From Myxococcus fulvus (GTDB lineage: Bacteria; Myxococcota; Myxococcia; Myxococcales; Myxococcaceae): a stretch of 64,000 nucleotides of DNA. A program made the position numbers and the translations under genes. Position 1 is the stretch's first letter, and every line of letters starts with the position of its first letter. This document shows positions 43,565 through 53,032 of this stretch, piece by piece. The stretch spans positions 248,001-312,000 of the forward strand of contig NZ_FOIB01000006.1 in the NCBI RefSeq assembly GCF_900111765.1, in the 5' to 3' direction. The notes under the pieces were generated by a model, which ran no database searches, was not told where the DNA came from, and saw nothing but the letters and a program-made list of their open reading frames with translations.

Positions 43565-44344
43565 TCACTCGCGCAGCAGCAGCCCGCCGTCGAGCACCAG
43601 CTCCGCGCCGGTCATCCAGGACGCGCCCAGCAGGTGGCGCACGGCCTCGGCGACGTCCTCCGGATGTCCCAGTCTGCCGAGGGGATGCAGTGAGCGCAGG
43701 CCCGCGAGCTGGGCCTCCTGACGGCGGGCGTACTCCTCGGGCGGTGGCGTCGCCTCGCCCGGTGCGAGCCTCACCTCGCGCACCATGTCCGTCTCCACGA
43801 CTCCGGGTAGCACGGCGTTGGCGCGCACGCCCCGGGCCGCGCCGGCCAGCGCGAGGACCTTCATCACCTGGAGCAGGCCCGCCTTCGCCGCGCTGTACAC
43901 CGCGCTGGTGACGATGGGCCGCGTGGCCAGCGTGGACGCGACGAAGACCTGCGCGCCGCCGGGCTCCAGCACCTCCAGCGCCTGCTCACCCAATCGCAAC
44001 GGCGCGATGAGGTTGATTTCGAGCTGGGAGCGCAGGACGTCCTCGCCGATGTGTCCCGGTGGTTGATGCACCACCTGGCCGGCGCTGTGGACGAAGCCAT
44101 CCAGTCCGCCCAGCAGCTCCGCGGCCCGACGCAGCAGTCCCTCGCGCTCCGTGGGGGACGACACGTCACAGGGAAGGGCGAACGCTTGTCCGGGCCAGGT
44201 GCGTGTCACCTCGTTGAGGACGTCCGCGCGACGACCCGTCACGACGACGCGGCCACCCGCGCGCAGCAACGTCTCCGCCACTGCGCGGCCGATGCCCGTG
44301 CCGCCTCCGGTGATGAGCACCTTCCGGGTGCCTGACGGCGTCAT
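43565..44344 (-). CDS. Short-chain dehydrogenase/reductase in a pterin gene cluster
   Basis: 259 residues from ATG at 44344. The cofactor loop is TGGGTGIGRAV, and VVVTGRRADVL carries the double arginine typical of NADP use. SAGQ sits in the NNAG position. The catalytic Ser is in VFVASTLATRP and Y-x3-K in AVYSAAKAGLL. The ending MTGAELVLDGGLLL is classical. The substrate is unknown. Its position between queD and the FolB-cupin gene suggests a pteridine reductase-like role, but the sequence alone does not prove this. It is downstream of FolB-cupin on the same strand with a 166-base gap. Confidence 0.88.
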   Translation of the reverse strand: MTPSGTRKVLITGGGTGIGRAVAETLLRAGGRVVVTGRRADVLNEVTRTWPGQAFALPCDVSSPTEREGLLRRAAELLGGLDGFVHSAGQVVHQPPGHIGEDVLRSQLEINLIAPLRLGEQALEVLEPGGAQVFVASTLATRPIVTSAVYSAAKAGLLQVMKVLALAGAARGVRANAVLPGVVETDMVREVRLAPGEATPPPEEYARRQEAQLAGLRSLHPLGRLGHPEDVAEAVRHLLGASWMTGAELVLDGGLLLRE

Positions 44345-44510
44345 GAGCAGGGCTCCCGGTGAGCATCGACCTGTGCGCGGTGGCCGCTCGGGGGGACGGG
44401 CACGCGGGGCGCTCTCGCGGGGCTGGCGCCACCGGGAGGGGCGTCGTTCGAGCGGGAGTCGCTCCTGCGTCCTTCGGGCTCGGCCCCATGCGCGTCCGTT
44501 GCCACCGTGC

Positions 44511-45347
44511 TCACGCGCGCGGCCCCGTCGAGGACTCCGAGGCGACCAGCTCGTCGTGCGGATAGTAGGAGGTGCCCGTGACGGGCGTCAGGCCCTCGGG
44601 AGGCGCCTCGGTCTCCACCTCGTCCGACGGGATGAAGCCCGGCTTGTCGACGCAGAGCACGGTCTGCTCCGTGGACGAGGGGTTGTCGTAGCGATGCGGG
44701 AAGCCTCGCGGCCAGTGGAACGCCTGCCCCCGGGCCACGGGTCGGTGTTGCAGGTGCAGCCCTCCGCCCAGCACCAGCTCGCTCTCCTCCATCTTCTGGT
44801 GCACGTGCGTGGGGATGTGGCCCCCGGGTCTCACCCGCAGCCGGTAGACGCCGTAGCCCGTCCCCTCGTGGATGATGTCCACGCGGCCGAAGGACTTCTC
44901 CTCTTTGCCGTACACCATCTCCTCCGCGCTGCGGTGCACCTGGAGCGAGGGAATCGCCAGCCCGCCCAGCGCGTGGGGCTTGGTGACTCGCACCGTGGCC
45001 GCGTGGACCTGCGCGCGCGGCACGTCCTCGGTGGGCGGCGCCAGCACGTAGCGGCAGATGGCCTCGGCGGCGGACTCCAGCAACTCGAAGCGACACGACT
45101 CCAAGAGGAAGCGCAGCTCCCCCGCGAGCCGGCCGTAGTTCACCGTGTGCGAGAGCTTGCCGCCCGCCGCGGAGCGCGTGTCCAGGAACAGCGCCACGTC
45201 GACCTGCAGCGGCTGGGCGGAGATGCGCTCCCGATTGAAGATGCCCACGATGCAGTCCACCGTGAGGCCCCGCACCTCGATGACGTCCAGCGGTCGGCCA
45301 GCGGCCGTGGTGATGGTGGGGGGATGGAAGGCGTGCTCGATGCTCAT
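44511..45347 (-). CDS. folB: Dihydroneopterin aldolase (FolB) fused to a C-terminal cupin
   Basis: 278 residues from ATG at 45347; the open frame continues to 45488 but without coding features. Residues about 1-135 are a FolB domain: LDVIEVRGLTVDCIVGIFN, the catalytic Glu in RERISAQPLQVDV, VNYGRLAGELRFLLES and the catalytic Lys in VTKPHAL. Normal FolB is about 120 residues, so the rest is an addition. Residues about 165-245 form a cupin barrel: RPGGHIPTHVHQKMEESELVL (given as GGHIPTHVHQKMEESE) with metal-type His/Glu, and FHWPRGFPHRYDN with the second His. The cupin could act on the glycolaldehyde or pterin product or serve as a sensor. The fusion is unusual. Confidence 0.85.
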   Translation of the reverse strand: MSIEHAFHPPTITTAAGRPLDVIEVRGLTVDCIVGIFNRERISAQPLQVDVALFLDTRSAAGGKLSHTVNYGRLAGELRFLLESCRFELLESAAEAICRYVLAPPTEDVPRAQVHAATVRVTKPHALGGLAIPSLQVHRSAEEMVYGKEEKSFGRVDIIHEGTGYGVYRLRVRPGGHIPTHVHQKMEESELVLGGGLHLQHRPVARGQAFHWPRGFPHRYDNPSSTEQTVLCVDKPGFIPSDEVETEAPPEGLTPVTGTSYYPHDELVASESSTGPRA

Positions 45348-45636
45348 GGCTTGTCCGGTAATGTAGGTCGCCCGTCCGTCCCAGGGAAACGCGGACACCG
45401 GCTCCCGTCTCCTCAGTAACAGGGTCGGACGGCGAAGGCACTGGCGACGGGCTCCCCAGGCCGTGCCCCGAGCGGTACCCGGGCACACCAGTCCCCCCTC
45501 GCCGAGGGCTCCGGTGGGCCCGCCAACACCCCGGTGGCCGCCCGCTTCCGTTTCCCGGATGGAGGTGCAATCCAGTGGCGTTGACTCCCGCGGGTCCTGG
45601 CCTCGGGGCGGTCAGTTGCGCGATTCTGTGCGCCAC

Positions 45637-47025
45637 ATGCTCCTCGTCCTCCTGGGTGTGCTGCTGTCCGCGAAGCCGGCGCCGGCCGCGAAGGTCTTCG
45701 TGCCGTGTCCCCAGGCCACGCCCGAGTGGACCGCGGCCCACGAGCGCCTCGTCGCGCTGGACGCGAAGCTGGAGTCGCTGCCCGAAGGCGTCGACGGCAA
45801 GCCGGGCGTGGCGGCGCTGCGCGAGCTGCTGTCCTCGCGCTGCTTCGAGCTGAGCCGCGAGGTGGACGAGCCGGTTCCCGAGGATGTCTCGCTGCTCGCC
45901 CTGAAGGACTGGTGGCGTCGGGGCGGGCGGACGTGGGTGGAGTCCTATCTGGAGCTTGGCAAGCCCGGAGTGCGCACGGTGGTGTTGCCGCCCACGGTGC
46001 GCGAGGTGTTGATGCTCGACACGGTGAAGCCGGACCACCGGCTCGCGCCGTGGCTGTGCGCCCTGGCGGACAGCGCCTGCATGAAGGAGACGGAGCCCTG
46101 GGCCGTCCGCGCCGAGGCATCCTTCGCCGCCAACCGTGAGGAGCAGGCGAAGCACCTCGCGAGCATCGCGGACGCGGACGCGGCGGGTGAGGGCTACGGA
46201 CCCGCGTTCTGCGAGAAGGAAGCCCGCAAGAAGGCCAAGCGCTGGCGCTACCCCGCCTGGCGGCTGTGTCTGTCCAGCCATGGGGCCTCGGTGCGGATGC
46301 TCCCGCTGACGGGCCTGCGAGTCCCCTCGGAGGGGTGGCTGGTGCTGCGCGGACGCCGCGGGCACTACTCCTTCTGCGACGAGGTGCGCGCCTACCACCT
46401 GGGCACGGGCACGGCCTGGGTGTCCCAGAGCTGCAGCGAGCTGGCGCTGTACGAGGACGCGGAGCGCATCGGCCGCGTGGACGTGAAGACCACGGACGCG
46501 AACCGGCAGGCGCGCGTGGCGGTGGGGACGGTGAGCCGCGACGCGCTGCGAGAGCTGACGTGGATGCTCCTGTTGTCGGGCGAGCTCGATGACGTGCGCC
46601 GGCTCACGCCCATCCGCCAACCGGTTCCCCAGGGCTTCGCCATCGAGTGGCGGGAGCTCCCCGACGACTTCACCGTCGTGGGCGGTGTCTCCGGGGGCGT
46701 GGTGTGGGGCAACACCGGGCAGACCGTCCTCCGGTGGACGTGGTTCCCACCCGAGCGTGGCGAGCCGCTGTCGGGAGAGCTGACCTGGCCCGAGGCCTCG
46801 GACCCCGCCGATGACCATGCGGACACCTTGGTGGTGGCGCTCGAGAAGACCTTCCAGGCGGGCTGCCCGACGCGCCCCGCGCCCCTGGACCTGCTCGACT
46901 TCACCCGTCCGACCCCTGTCAATCGGGTCGACGCGCCCGAGGGCGTGGCCCAGGTCCAGGATGCCCGCGTCACCGCCCTGCGCGATTGGAAGCCGCCCCC
47001 GGGCTGCGCCGTCCCCGGCAAGTGA
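45637..47025 (+). CDS. Exported protein of unknown function
   Basis: 462 residues if started at ATG 45637, which gives a clean Sec signal peptide (MLLVLLGVLLSAKPAPAAK). The frame is open to 45463 upstream, but that stretch overlaps the other strand's promoter region. The mature protein is acidic and mixed alpha/beta, with five or six scattered cysteines (VFVPCPQA, SSRCFELS, PWLCALADSACM, LCLSSHG, YSFCDEV). No catalytic motif is visible. Segments such as WLVLRGRRGHYSFCDEVRAY and TVVGGVSGGVVWGNTGQTV look like beta-rich repeats. The family is not recognised. A small GC-rich dyad (CCCGG/CCGGG at 47049-47061) follows the stop. Confidence 0.72.
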   Translation: MLLVLLGVLLSAKPAPAAKVFVPCPQATPEWTAAHERLVALDAKLESLPEGVDGKPGVAALRELLSSRCFELSREVDEPVPEDVSLLALKDWWRRGGRTWVESYLELGKPGVRTVVLPPTVREVLMLDTVKPDHRLAPWLCALADSACMKETEPWAVRAEASFAANREEQAKHLASIADADAAGEGYGPAFCEKEARKKAKRWRYPAWRLCLSSHGASVRMLPLTGLRVPSEGWLVLRGRRGHYSFCDEVRAYHLGTGTAWVSQSCSELALYEDAERIGRVDVKTTDANRQARVAVGTVSRDALRELTWMLLLSGELDDVRRLTPIRQPVPQGFAIEWRELPDDFTVVGGVSGGVVWGNTGQTVLRWTWFPPERGEPLSGELTWPEASDPADDHADTLVVALEKTFQAGCPTRPAPLDLLDFTRPTPVNRVDAPEGVAQVQDARVTALRDWKPPPGCAVPGK

Positions 47026-47424
47026 GGCCCGCGAGATTGCGTTGCGCTCCCGGCCTCCGGGCAATTAGTAATGGGATATGTTGCAAATTACCTCGGCGGT
47101 GAGGCGCGCCGCGCCTCGGGCGTTCCGTTCATCGGCACGCTGTTGTCCCTCCATGTGTCGCTAGCGTCGTCATCGGACCTCGCGCGGAGGGCCGGGCCAC
47201 TTCACGGGTCCGGTGCGCCGCGCCGTCGGCTCCGAGCTCCTCGATAGGTACTGCCGTCTTCCCATCGGTGATGCGTGCACCGGAGGGTCGACGTGTGCCT
47301 CCACACCCCCGTGTGTCGCCCTCCGGCGGCTTTTGCCCCGCGAGGGTGACGTGCGCGTCGTCTCCCGTCCTGTTCCTGTCCGCTTGAGCCCATGACGTCG
47401 TAATCCCAGACACCTCCACGTCCT
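47026..47424. other. Intergenic region upstream of the efflux operon
   Basis: About 400 bases with no gene. It includes an AT-rich patch at 47061-47090 with the direct repeats GCAATTA and GCAAATTA and the 9-base palindrome ATTAGTAAT, which could be a promoter or operator. The rest is GC-rich and has no coding pattern. Confidence 0.4.
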
Positions 47425-47518
47425 CCGTCGGCGACGTCGCGCGCCGGACGGGAGACGGATGCATCCCTAGAGCCATCCCTGTCCCCCGTCGGCGATGTCG
47501 CGCGCCGGACGGGAGACG
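47425..47518 (+). repeat. 33-bp direct repeats in the efflux operon leader
   Basis: A unit with core GTCGGCGAYGTCGCGCGCC followed by GGACGGGAGACG occurs at 47425-47457 and again at 47486-47518, 61 bases apart (about six helical turns). Each contains the dyad GCGACGTCGC or its one-mismatch form. They end 110 bases before the membrane-fusion gene and are good candidates for repressor binding. Confidence 0.6.
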
Positions 47519-47627
47519 TCCGTGAAGTCGTTCCTCGTCCTGTCACCCAGGGCCGTCGGCGGTGGGCGCGCTCGAGCGCGAACGCCACCGGTGTGTCCCG
47601 ACCCTTGGAAGAAGTCGGAGTCCCCCA

Positions 47628-48806
47628 ATGAATTGGAAGCGTGCAGCAGTCGGAGGGGCCCTGTCCCTCCCTCTCGTGGTCGGCGGTCTGGTCCTCGCGC
47701 GGAGCGAGAGCGCGGATGCGTCCGGTGGAGCAGGTGGTGCGAAGATGGCGGCGGCCCCCGTCGTCGCCGCGGAGGTCGTCACCCGGCAGGTGGCCGACAG
47801 CGCCGAGTTCACCGGCACGCTGGCGGCGGTGCAGAGCGTGGAGCTGCGGCCTCGCGTCGGCGGCTACGTCGACTCGGTGCGCTTCGCGGAGGGCGGGTTG
47901 GTGACGGCGGGGCAGGTGTTGTTCCAGCTCGACTCGCGCACCTTCGAGGCCGTACTGGACCGGGCGCGCGCGGACCTGCGCCAGGCCGAGGAGCGCCGGA
48001 CGCTGGCCGAGAAGCGGTTCGAGCGCGGCGAGAAGCTGGTCGCCGAGCAGGCCATCTCGCAGGGGGACTTCGACGTGTTGACGGCGGAGCGCGCGGAGTC
48101 GCGTGCACGCGTCGAGTCCGCCAAGGCGGCGGTGCGTGGCGCGGAGGTCGACCTGCAGGACACGCGCGTGCGTGCGCCCGTGAGTGGACGGGTGGGGCGG
48201 GCGCTGGTGACGCAGGGCAACCTGGTCAGCGGCGGCGCGCTGCTCACGACCATCGTCTCGGTGGAGCCCTTCTACGTCTACTTCGACGTGGACGAGGCCA
48301 CGTACCTGCGCTTCGCGGGGACGACATCCGGCGCGCGCGGGAAGGACGGGCGCGTCAACGCGGTGCCGGTGCGGGTGGCGTTGACGGGGGACGAGGGCTT
48401 CCCTCGCGAGGCGCGGCTCGACTTCCTGGACAATCAAGTGGTGGCGGGGACGGGCACGGCGCGAGCGCGCGCGGTGCTGCCCAATCCGGACGGGAAGCTG
48501 ACGGCGGGGCTGTTCGCGAGGGTGCGGCTGGAGACGGGCGCGGCGCGGCCCACGGTCCTCATCCAGGACCTGGCGGTGGGCACGGACCAGAAGGGGCGCT
48601 ACGTGTTGGTGGTGCGTCCGGACCAGACGCTGGAGCAGCGGCGCGTGGAACTGGGGACGACGGAGGGCGGCCTGCGGGTGGTGCGCTCGGGGCTGGCGGC
48701 GGGTGAGAAGGTGGTGCTCAAGGGCCTGGCCCGGCCGGGGATGGCGGTGGCGCCCACGCTGGTCGCCATGGCCGACTCCGAGCACGCCGAGGGGGCGCGG
48801 CCGTGA
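47628..48806 (+). CDS. RND efflux periplasmic adaptor (membrane fusion protein)
   Basis: Periplasmic adaptor linking an RND pump to an outer-membrane channel. 392 residues from ATG at 47628, with GGAG nine bases upstream. A signal/anchor segment occupies residues about 6-26. The barrel-sandwich/lipoyl halves read ELRPRVGGYVDSVRFAEGG and VRAPVSGRVGRALVTQGNLV, flanking an alpha-hairpin of about 60 residues (RARADLRQAEERRTLAEKR...). Beta-barrel and proximal domains follow (VEPFYVYFDVDEATYL, GKLTAGLFARVRL). The pump gene overlaps its stop by four bases. No outer-membrane channel or repressor gene is nearby. Confidence 0.93.
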   Translation: MNWKRAAVGGALSLPLVVGGLVLARSESADASGGAGGAKMAAAPVVAAEVVTRQVADSAEFTGTLAAVQSVELRPRVGGYVDSVRFAEGGLVTAGQVLFQLDSRTFEAVLDRARADLRQAEERRTLAEKRFERGEKLVAEQAISQGDFDVLTAERAESRARVESAKAAVRGAEVDLQDTRVRAPVSGRVGRALVTQGNLVSGGALLTTIVSVEPFYVYFDVDEATYLRFAGTTSGARGKDGRVNAVPVRVALTGDEGFPREARLDFLDNQVVAGTGTARARAVLPNPDGKLTAGLFARVRLETGAARPTVLIQDLAVGTDQKGRYVLVVRPDQTLEQRRVELGTTEGGLRVVRSGLAAGEKVVLKGLARPGMAVAPTLVAMADSEHAEGARP

Positions 48807-51800
48807 AGTTCGCGCACTTCTTCGTCGACCGGCCCATCTTCGCGGCCGTGTTGTCGGTGCTGCTCCTGATTGGCGGCGGCCTGTCGTTGTTGCAGTTGCC
48901 GTTGAGCGAGTACCCGGCCGTGTCTCCGCCCACGGTGGTGGTGCGCGCGGCCTATCCTGGCGCGGACCCGGCCGTCATCGCGGAGACGGTGGCCGCGCCG
49001 CTGGAGCAGGAGATCAACGGCGTGGAGGGCATGCTCTACATGTCCTCGCAGGCGACGAGCGATGGCCGGGTGGCGGTGACGATTACCTTCGGCATGGGCG
49101 TCAACCCGGACACGGCGCAGGTGCAGGTGCAGAATCGGGTGGCGCGCGCGATTCCGAGGCTGCCGGCGGAGGTGCAGCGGCTGGGCGTGCTCACGGAGAA
49201 GTCGAGCCCGGACCTGCTGATGGTGGTGCACCTGGTGTCCCCGGACGGGAAGCAGGACCCGCTCTATCTCTCCAACTACGCGGTGCTCCAGGTGCGGGAC
49301 GTGCTCCAGCGCGTGCCCGGCGTGGGCAGCGTGAATGTGCTGGGCGCGGGTGAGTACAGCATGCGCGTCTGGCTGGACCCCCGGCTGCTCGCCGCGAGGG
49401 GCCTCACCGCGAGCGACGTGGTGGCGGCCATCCGTGAGCAGAACGTGCAGGTGGCCGCGGGTGTCATCGGGCAGCAGCCGGATGAGCGCTCCGCGTTCCA
49501 GCTCACCGTCACCACGCAGGGGCGGCTCACGGAGGAGGAGCAGTTCCGCGACATCGTGGTCAAGGTGGGCGAGGAGGGACAGGTGACGCGCCTGCGGGAC
49601 GTGGCCCGCGTGGAGCTGGGCGCCAGCTCCTACTCCGTGCGAGCGCGGCTGGACGGCAAGTCGGCGGTGGCCATCGGCATCAGCCAGGCCTCCGGCTCCA
49701 ACGCGCTGGATGTGTCCGCGGGCATCCGCGCGCGGATGACGGAGCTGAAGGAGGCCTTCCCCCAGGGCATGGAGTACAAGATTGCCTACGACCCGACACT
49801 CTTCGTGCGCGCGTCCATCCGCAACGTGGTGACGACGTTGCTGGAGGCGGTGGTGCTGGTGGTCTTGGTGGTGCTGCTGTTCCTCCAGACGTGGCGCGCC
49901 TCCATCATCCCGCTGGCCGCGGTGCCCGTGTCGCTGGTGGGCACGGCGGCGGTCATGCAGATGCTGGGCTTCTCGCTCAACACGCTGTCGCTCTTCGGCC
50001 TGGTGCTCTCCATCGGCATCGTGGTGGATGACGCCATCGTCGTCGTGGAGAACGTGGAGCGGCACATCGCGCAGGGCGTGAGCCCGAAGGAAGCGGCCCG
50101 CCGGGCGATGACGGAGGTGACGGGACCCATCATCGCGATTACCTCCGTGCTGTCGGCGGTCTTCGTCCCCACCGCGTTCCTGGGGGGATTGACGGGGCAG
50201 TTCTACCGACAGTTCGCGCTGACCATCGCCATCTCGACCATCCTCTCGGCGTTCAACTCGCTCACCCTCAGCCCGGCGCTCGCGGGTGTGCTGCTGCGCG
50301 GACACCATGGCCCGAAGGATGGCCTGACGCGCTTCATGGAGAAGGCGTTCGGCGGGTGGCTGTTCGGGCCGTTCAACCGCTTCTTCGACAAGGCCTCCAC
50401 CGGCTACGTGTCGCTGGTTCGCCGGGTGGTGCGAGTCAGCGGGCTGGCGCTCGTCGTGTACGGAGGGCTGCTGGTGCTCACGTGGCTGGGCTTCGCGAAG
50501 GTGCCCGCGGGCTTCGTGCCGATGCAGGACAAGTACTACCTGGTGGGGCTCGCGCAGCTGCCGCCCGCGTCGTCGCTGGAGCGGACGGACGCGGTGGTGA
50601 AGAAGATGTCGGAGCTGATGCTGGCGGAGAAGGGCGTGGCCAATGTCGTGGCCTTCTCCGGCATCTCGATCAACGGCTTCGTCAACTCGCCCAACTCGGC
50701 CGTCGTGTTCGCCATCCTGGATGACTTCGAGAAGCGCCAGTCGCCGGAGCTGTCGGCCGGGGCCATCGCGGGGAAGCTCCAGGGCAAGCTCGCGGGAGTG
50801 CAGGAGGGCTTCGCGGCCATCTTCCCGCCGCCGCCAGTGCCGGGCATGGGCTCGACAGCGGGCTTCAAGCTGCAGGTGGAGGACCGGGCGGGGCTGGGTT
50901 CGCAGGCGCTGTACGAGGCCACACAGGCCCTGGTGCAGCGCGCGTCCACGGACCCGCAGGTGATGGGGTTGATGTCGGGGTTCGAGATCAACGTGCCGCA
51001 GCTCCACGCGGAAGTGGACCGGGTGAAGGCAAAGCAGCAGGGCGTGCCGTTGGGCTCGGTCTTCGAGACGCTCCAGATTCACCTGGGCTCGCTGTACGTG
51101 AACGACTTCAACCGCTTCGGTCGAACGTACCAGGTGAACGTGCAGGCGGACGCGAAGCACCGCATGGAGCCGGAGGACATCGGCCGGCTGCAGGTGCGCA
51201 ACCCGCAGGGCGGCATGGTGCCGTTGGCCTCGTTGGTGGAGGTGACGCCGTCGTTCGGGCCGGACCAGGTGCTGCGCTACAACGGGTATCCCTCCGCGGA
51301 CATCAACGGGGCGGCGGCGCCGGGTGTGAGCACGGGACAGGCGGTGGCGGCGATGGAGCGACTGGCGGCGGAGACGCTCCCGGCCGGCATGAGCTTCGAA
51401 TGGACCGACCTGACGTACCAGGAGAAGCTCGCGGGCAAGGAAGGCCTGTTCGTCTTCCCGCTGGCCATCCTGTTGGCGTTCCTCATCCTGGCGGCGCAGT
51501 ACAACAGTTGGACGTTGCCGCTGGCGGTGCTGCTCACGGTGCCGCTGGCGTTGCTCAGCGCGATTGCAGGCGTGTGGCTGGTGGGTGGGGACAACAACAT
51601 CTTCACGCAGATTGGGCTCGTGGTGCTGGTGGGGCTCGCGGCGAAGAACGCCATCCTCATCGTCGAGTTCGCTCGGGCGCAGGAAGATGAAGGGATGGGC
51701 GTGGTGCAGGCGGCGCTGGAGGCGTGTCGGCTGCGGCTGCGGCCCATCCTGATGACGTCCATCGCGTTCATCATGGGCGTGGTGCCGTTGGCGGTGGCGA

Positions 51801-51988
51801 CGGGCGCGGGCGCGGAGATGCGTCAGGCGATGGGCGTGGCGGTGTTCGCGGGCATGCTCGGCGTGACGTTGTTCGGCCTGGTGCTGACGCCCATCTTCTA
51901 CATTGTCATCCGGAAGCTCGCGCTGCGCGGCGAGGAGCGGGAGGCCCCGGCCATCCCCGCCGGCGCGACGGGGGCGGAAGGGCACTGA
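48803..51988 (+). CDS. RND multidrug efflux transporter (HAE1/AcrB family)
   Basis: Inner-membrane proton-driven pump, 1061 residues, normal for the family, with GTG at 48803 in the overlap with the adaptor gene. The N-terminus reads KFAHFFVDRPIFAAVLS. The proton-relay aspartates are in TM4 (GIVVDDAIVVVENVERH) and the matching lysine in TM10 (LVGLAAKNAILIVEFA). Twelve membrane helices and two large periplasmic loops are visible. The substrate-pocket loops are hydrophobic (FAAIFPPPPVPGMGSTAGFK). Substrates are unknown but are likely drugs, detergents or secondary metabolites. The long minus-strand frame across it (48599-51985) is a mirror frame. Confidence 0.95.
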   Translation: MKFAHFFVDRPIFAAVLSVLLLIGGGLSLLQLPLSEYPAVSPPTVVVRAAYPGADPAVIAETVAAPLEQEINGVEGMLYMSSQATSDGRVAVTITFGMGVNPDTAQVQVQNRVARAIPRLPAEVQRLGVLTEKSSPDLLMVVHLVSPDGKQDPLYLSNYAVLQVRDVLQRVPGVGSVNVLGAGEYSMRVWLDPRLLAARGLTASDVVAAIREQNVQVAAGVIGQQPDERSAFQLTVTTQGRLTEEEQFRDIVVKVGEEGQVTRLRDVARVELGASSYSVRARLDGKSAVAIGISQASGSNALDVSAGIRARMTELKEAFPQGMEYKIAYDPTLFVRASIRNVVTTLLEAVVLVVLVVLLFLQTWRASIIPLAAVPVSLVGTAAVMQMLGFSLNTLSLFGLVLSIGIVVDDAIVVVENVERHIAQGVSPKEAARRAMTEVTGPIIAITSVLSAVFVPTAFLGGLTGQFYRQFALTIAISTILSAFNSLTLSPALAGVLLRGHHGPKDGLTRFMEKAFGGWLFGPFNRFFDKASTGYVSLVRRVVRVSGLALVVYGGLLVLTWLGFAKVPAGFVPMQDKYYLVGLAQLPPASSLERTDAVVKKMSELMLAEKGVANVVAFSGISINGFVNSPNSAVVFAILDDFEKRQSPELSAGAIAGKLQGKLAGVQEGFAAIFPPPPVPGMGSTAGFKLQVEDRAGLGSQALYEATQALVQRASTDPQVMGLMSGFEINVPQLHAEVDRVKAKQQGVPLGSVFETLQIHLGSLYVNDFNRFGRTYQVNVQADAKHRMEPEDIGRLQVRNPQGGMVPLASLVEVTPSFGPDQVLRYNGYPSADINGAAAPGVSTGQAVAAMERLAAETLPAGMSFEWTDLTYQEKLAGKEGLFVFPLAILLAFLILAAQYNSWTLPLAVLLTVPLALLSAIAGVWLVGGDNNIFTQIGLVVLVGLAAKNAILIVEFARAQEDEGMGVVQAALEACRLRLRPILMTSIAFIMGVVPLAVATGAGAEMRQAMGVAVFAGMLGVTLFGLVLTPIFYIVIRKLALRGEEREAPAIPAGATGAEGH

Positions 51989-52130
51989 GGCACGCGGAGG
52001 TTGTCGGGGGTCGAGGGGCCGTCTTCTCAGGGGGAAGGCGGCCTCTCGTGTTTGGGGCGAGGTGCACGGTTCTGGACGAAAGGTGCCGGCGTGCAGGGGG
52101 AGTGCCTAGCTTGGCCGCCAGGAGGTGCAC

Positions 52131-52778
52131 GTGGCGAAGTCAGGGGCACGGTCCGGTGGGAAGGCGCGCGCGACGAAGGAGCGACGCTCGGACACGGCGC
52201 TGCTCATCATCGACGTCATCAATGACCTGGAGTTCCCGGGCGGGGAGAAGGTGCTGCCCTGGGCGCTGCGCATGGTGGAGCGGCTGGGGCCCCTGGCTCG
52301 AAGGCTGCGCGCGGCGGGTGTGCCGGTCATCTACGTCAACGACAACTTCAACCACTGGCGCAGCAACTTCCGGGACGTCTATCGGCACTGCACGCGCAAG
52401 GGCATCCGGGGCCGGCCGGTGGCGCGGGCGTTGAAGCCCGAGCCGAGGGACTACTTCGTCCTCAAGCCGAAGCACTCGGCGTTCTTCGCGACGTCACTGG
52501 TGCCGCTGCTGGAGCACCTGGGGACGAAGAAGCTGCTGATGGCGGGCATGGCCACCAACCTGTGCGTCTTCTTCAGCGCGCATGACGCGCACATGCACGA
52601 GTACGACATCACCGTGCTGAGCGACTGCTGCGCGGCGGAGAGCGACGGGGACCATGACCTGGCGTTGGACCAGCTCCAGCGGTTCCTGGGCGTGCGCGTG
52701 TGCCGGGCGGATGAGGTGAAGCGTACCCGCCGCGCCCGGAGGCCGGCGCATCCGGCCAAGGGGGCAGGGCGGTTGTGA
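52131..52778 (+). CDS. Isochorismatase-like cysteine hydrolase
   Basis: 215 residues from GTG at 52131, preferred over GTG 52125 because AGGAGG sits five bases upstream. The triad of the isochorismatase/nicotinamidase family is complete: Asp in LLIIDVINDLEF, Lys in VLKPKHSAFF, Cys in ATNLCVFFSAHDA. The cis-peptide region GMATNLC is typical. The substrate is unknown (isochorismate, nicotinamide, ureidoacrylate and related amides are all possible). The last 54 bases, encoding TRRARRPAHPAKGAGRL, recur 4.4 kb downstream at the far end of an acquired cassette, so this 3' end coincides with an integration boundary. Confidence 0.9.
   Translation: MAKSGARSGGKARATKERRSDTALLIIDVINDLEFPGGEKVLPWALRMVERLGPLARRLRAAGVPVIYVNDNFNHWRSNFRDVYRHCTRKGIRGRPVARALKPEPRDYFVLKPKHSAFFATSLVPLLEHLGTKKLLMAGMATNLCVFFSAHDAHMHEYDITVLSDCCAAESDGDHDLALDQLQRFLGVRVCRADEVKRTRRARRPAHPAKGAGRL
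52725..52778 (+). repeat. Left 54-bp boundary repeat of the cassette
   Basis: Identical to 57204-57257 at 51 of 54 positions. It forms the last 17 codons and stop of the isochorismatase-like gene. Confidence 0.85.
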
Positions 52779-53032
52779 GCAAATCGTTTGATGCCGCTTC
52801 CCAGTCCGTCGCCGTCGCTGACCCGAAGGTCTCATTCCTCCGCCCCAGGGACTCCTGAGACACCTCTCTGGGGACAGCTTCCCCTCGTGAGGTGGATGTG
52901 AAGAAGCCGCAGAAGCAGGACGGCTGAGCGCGGTCGATTCTCAGCGAAGTGGACGAAGAGGTTCGATTCGAAGAAGACGCCGAAGACGCTGCGAGTCGGG
53001 GTCGACAGCCGCCCTCCTGGACCTTGGCAATA

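Noticed and set aside
48599..51985. 1128-codon minus-strand frame opposite the RND pump
   Set aside because: His/Arg-rich translation without motifs; the plus strand encodes a canonical AcrB-type pump.
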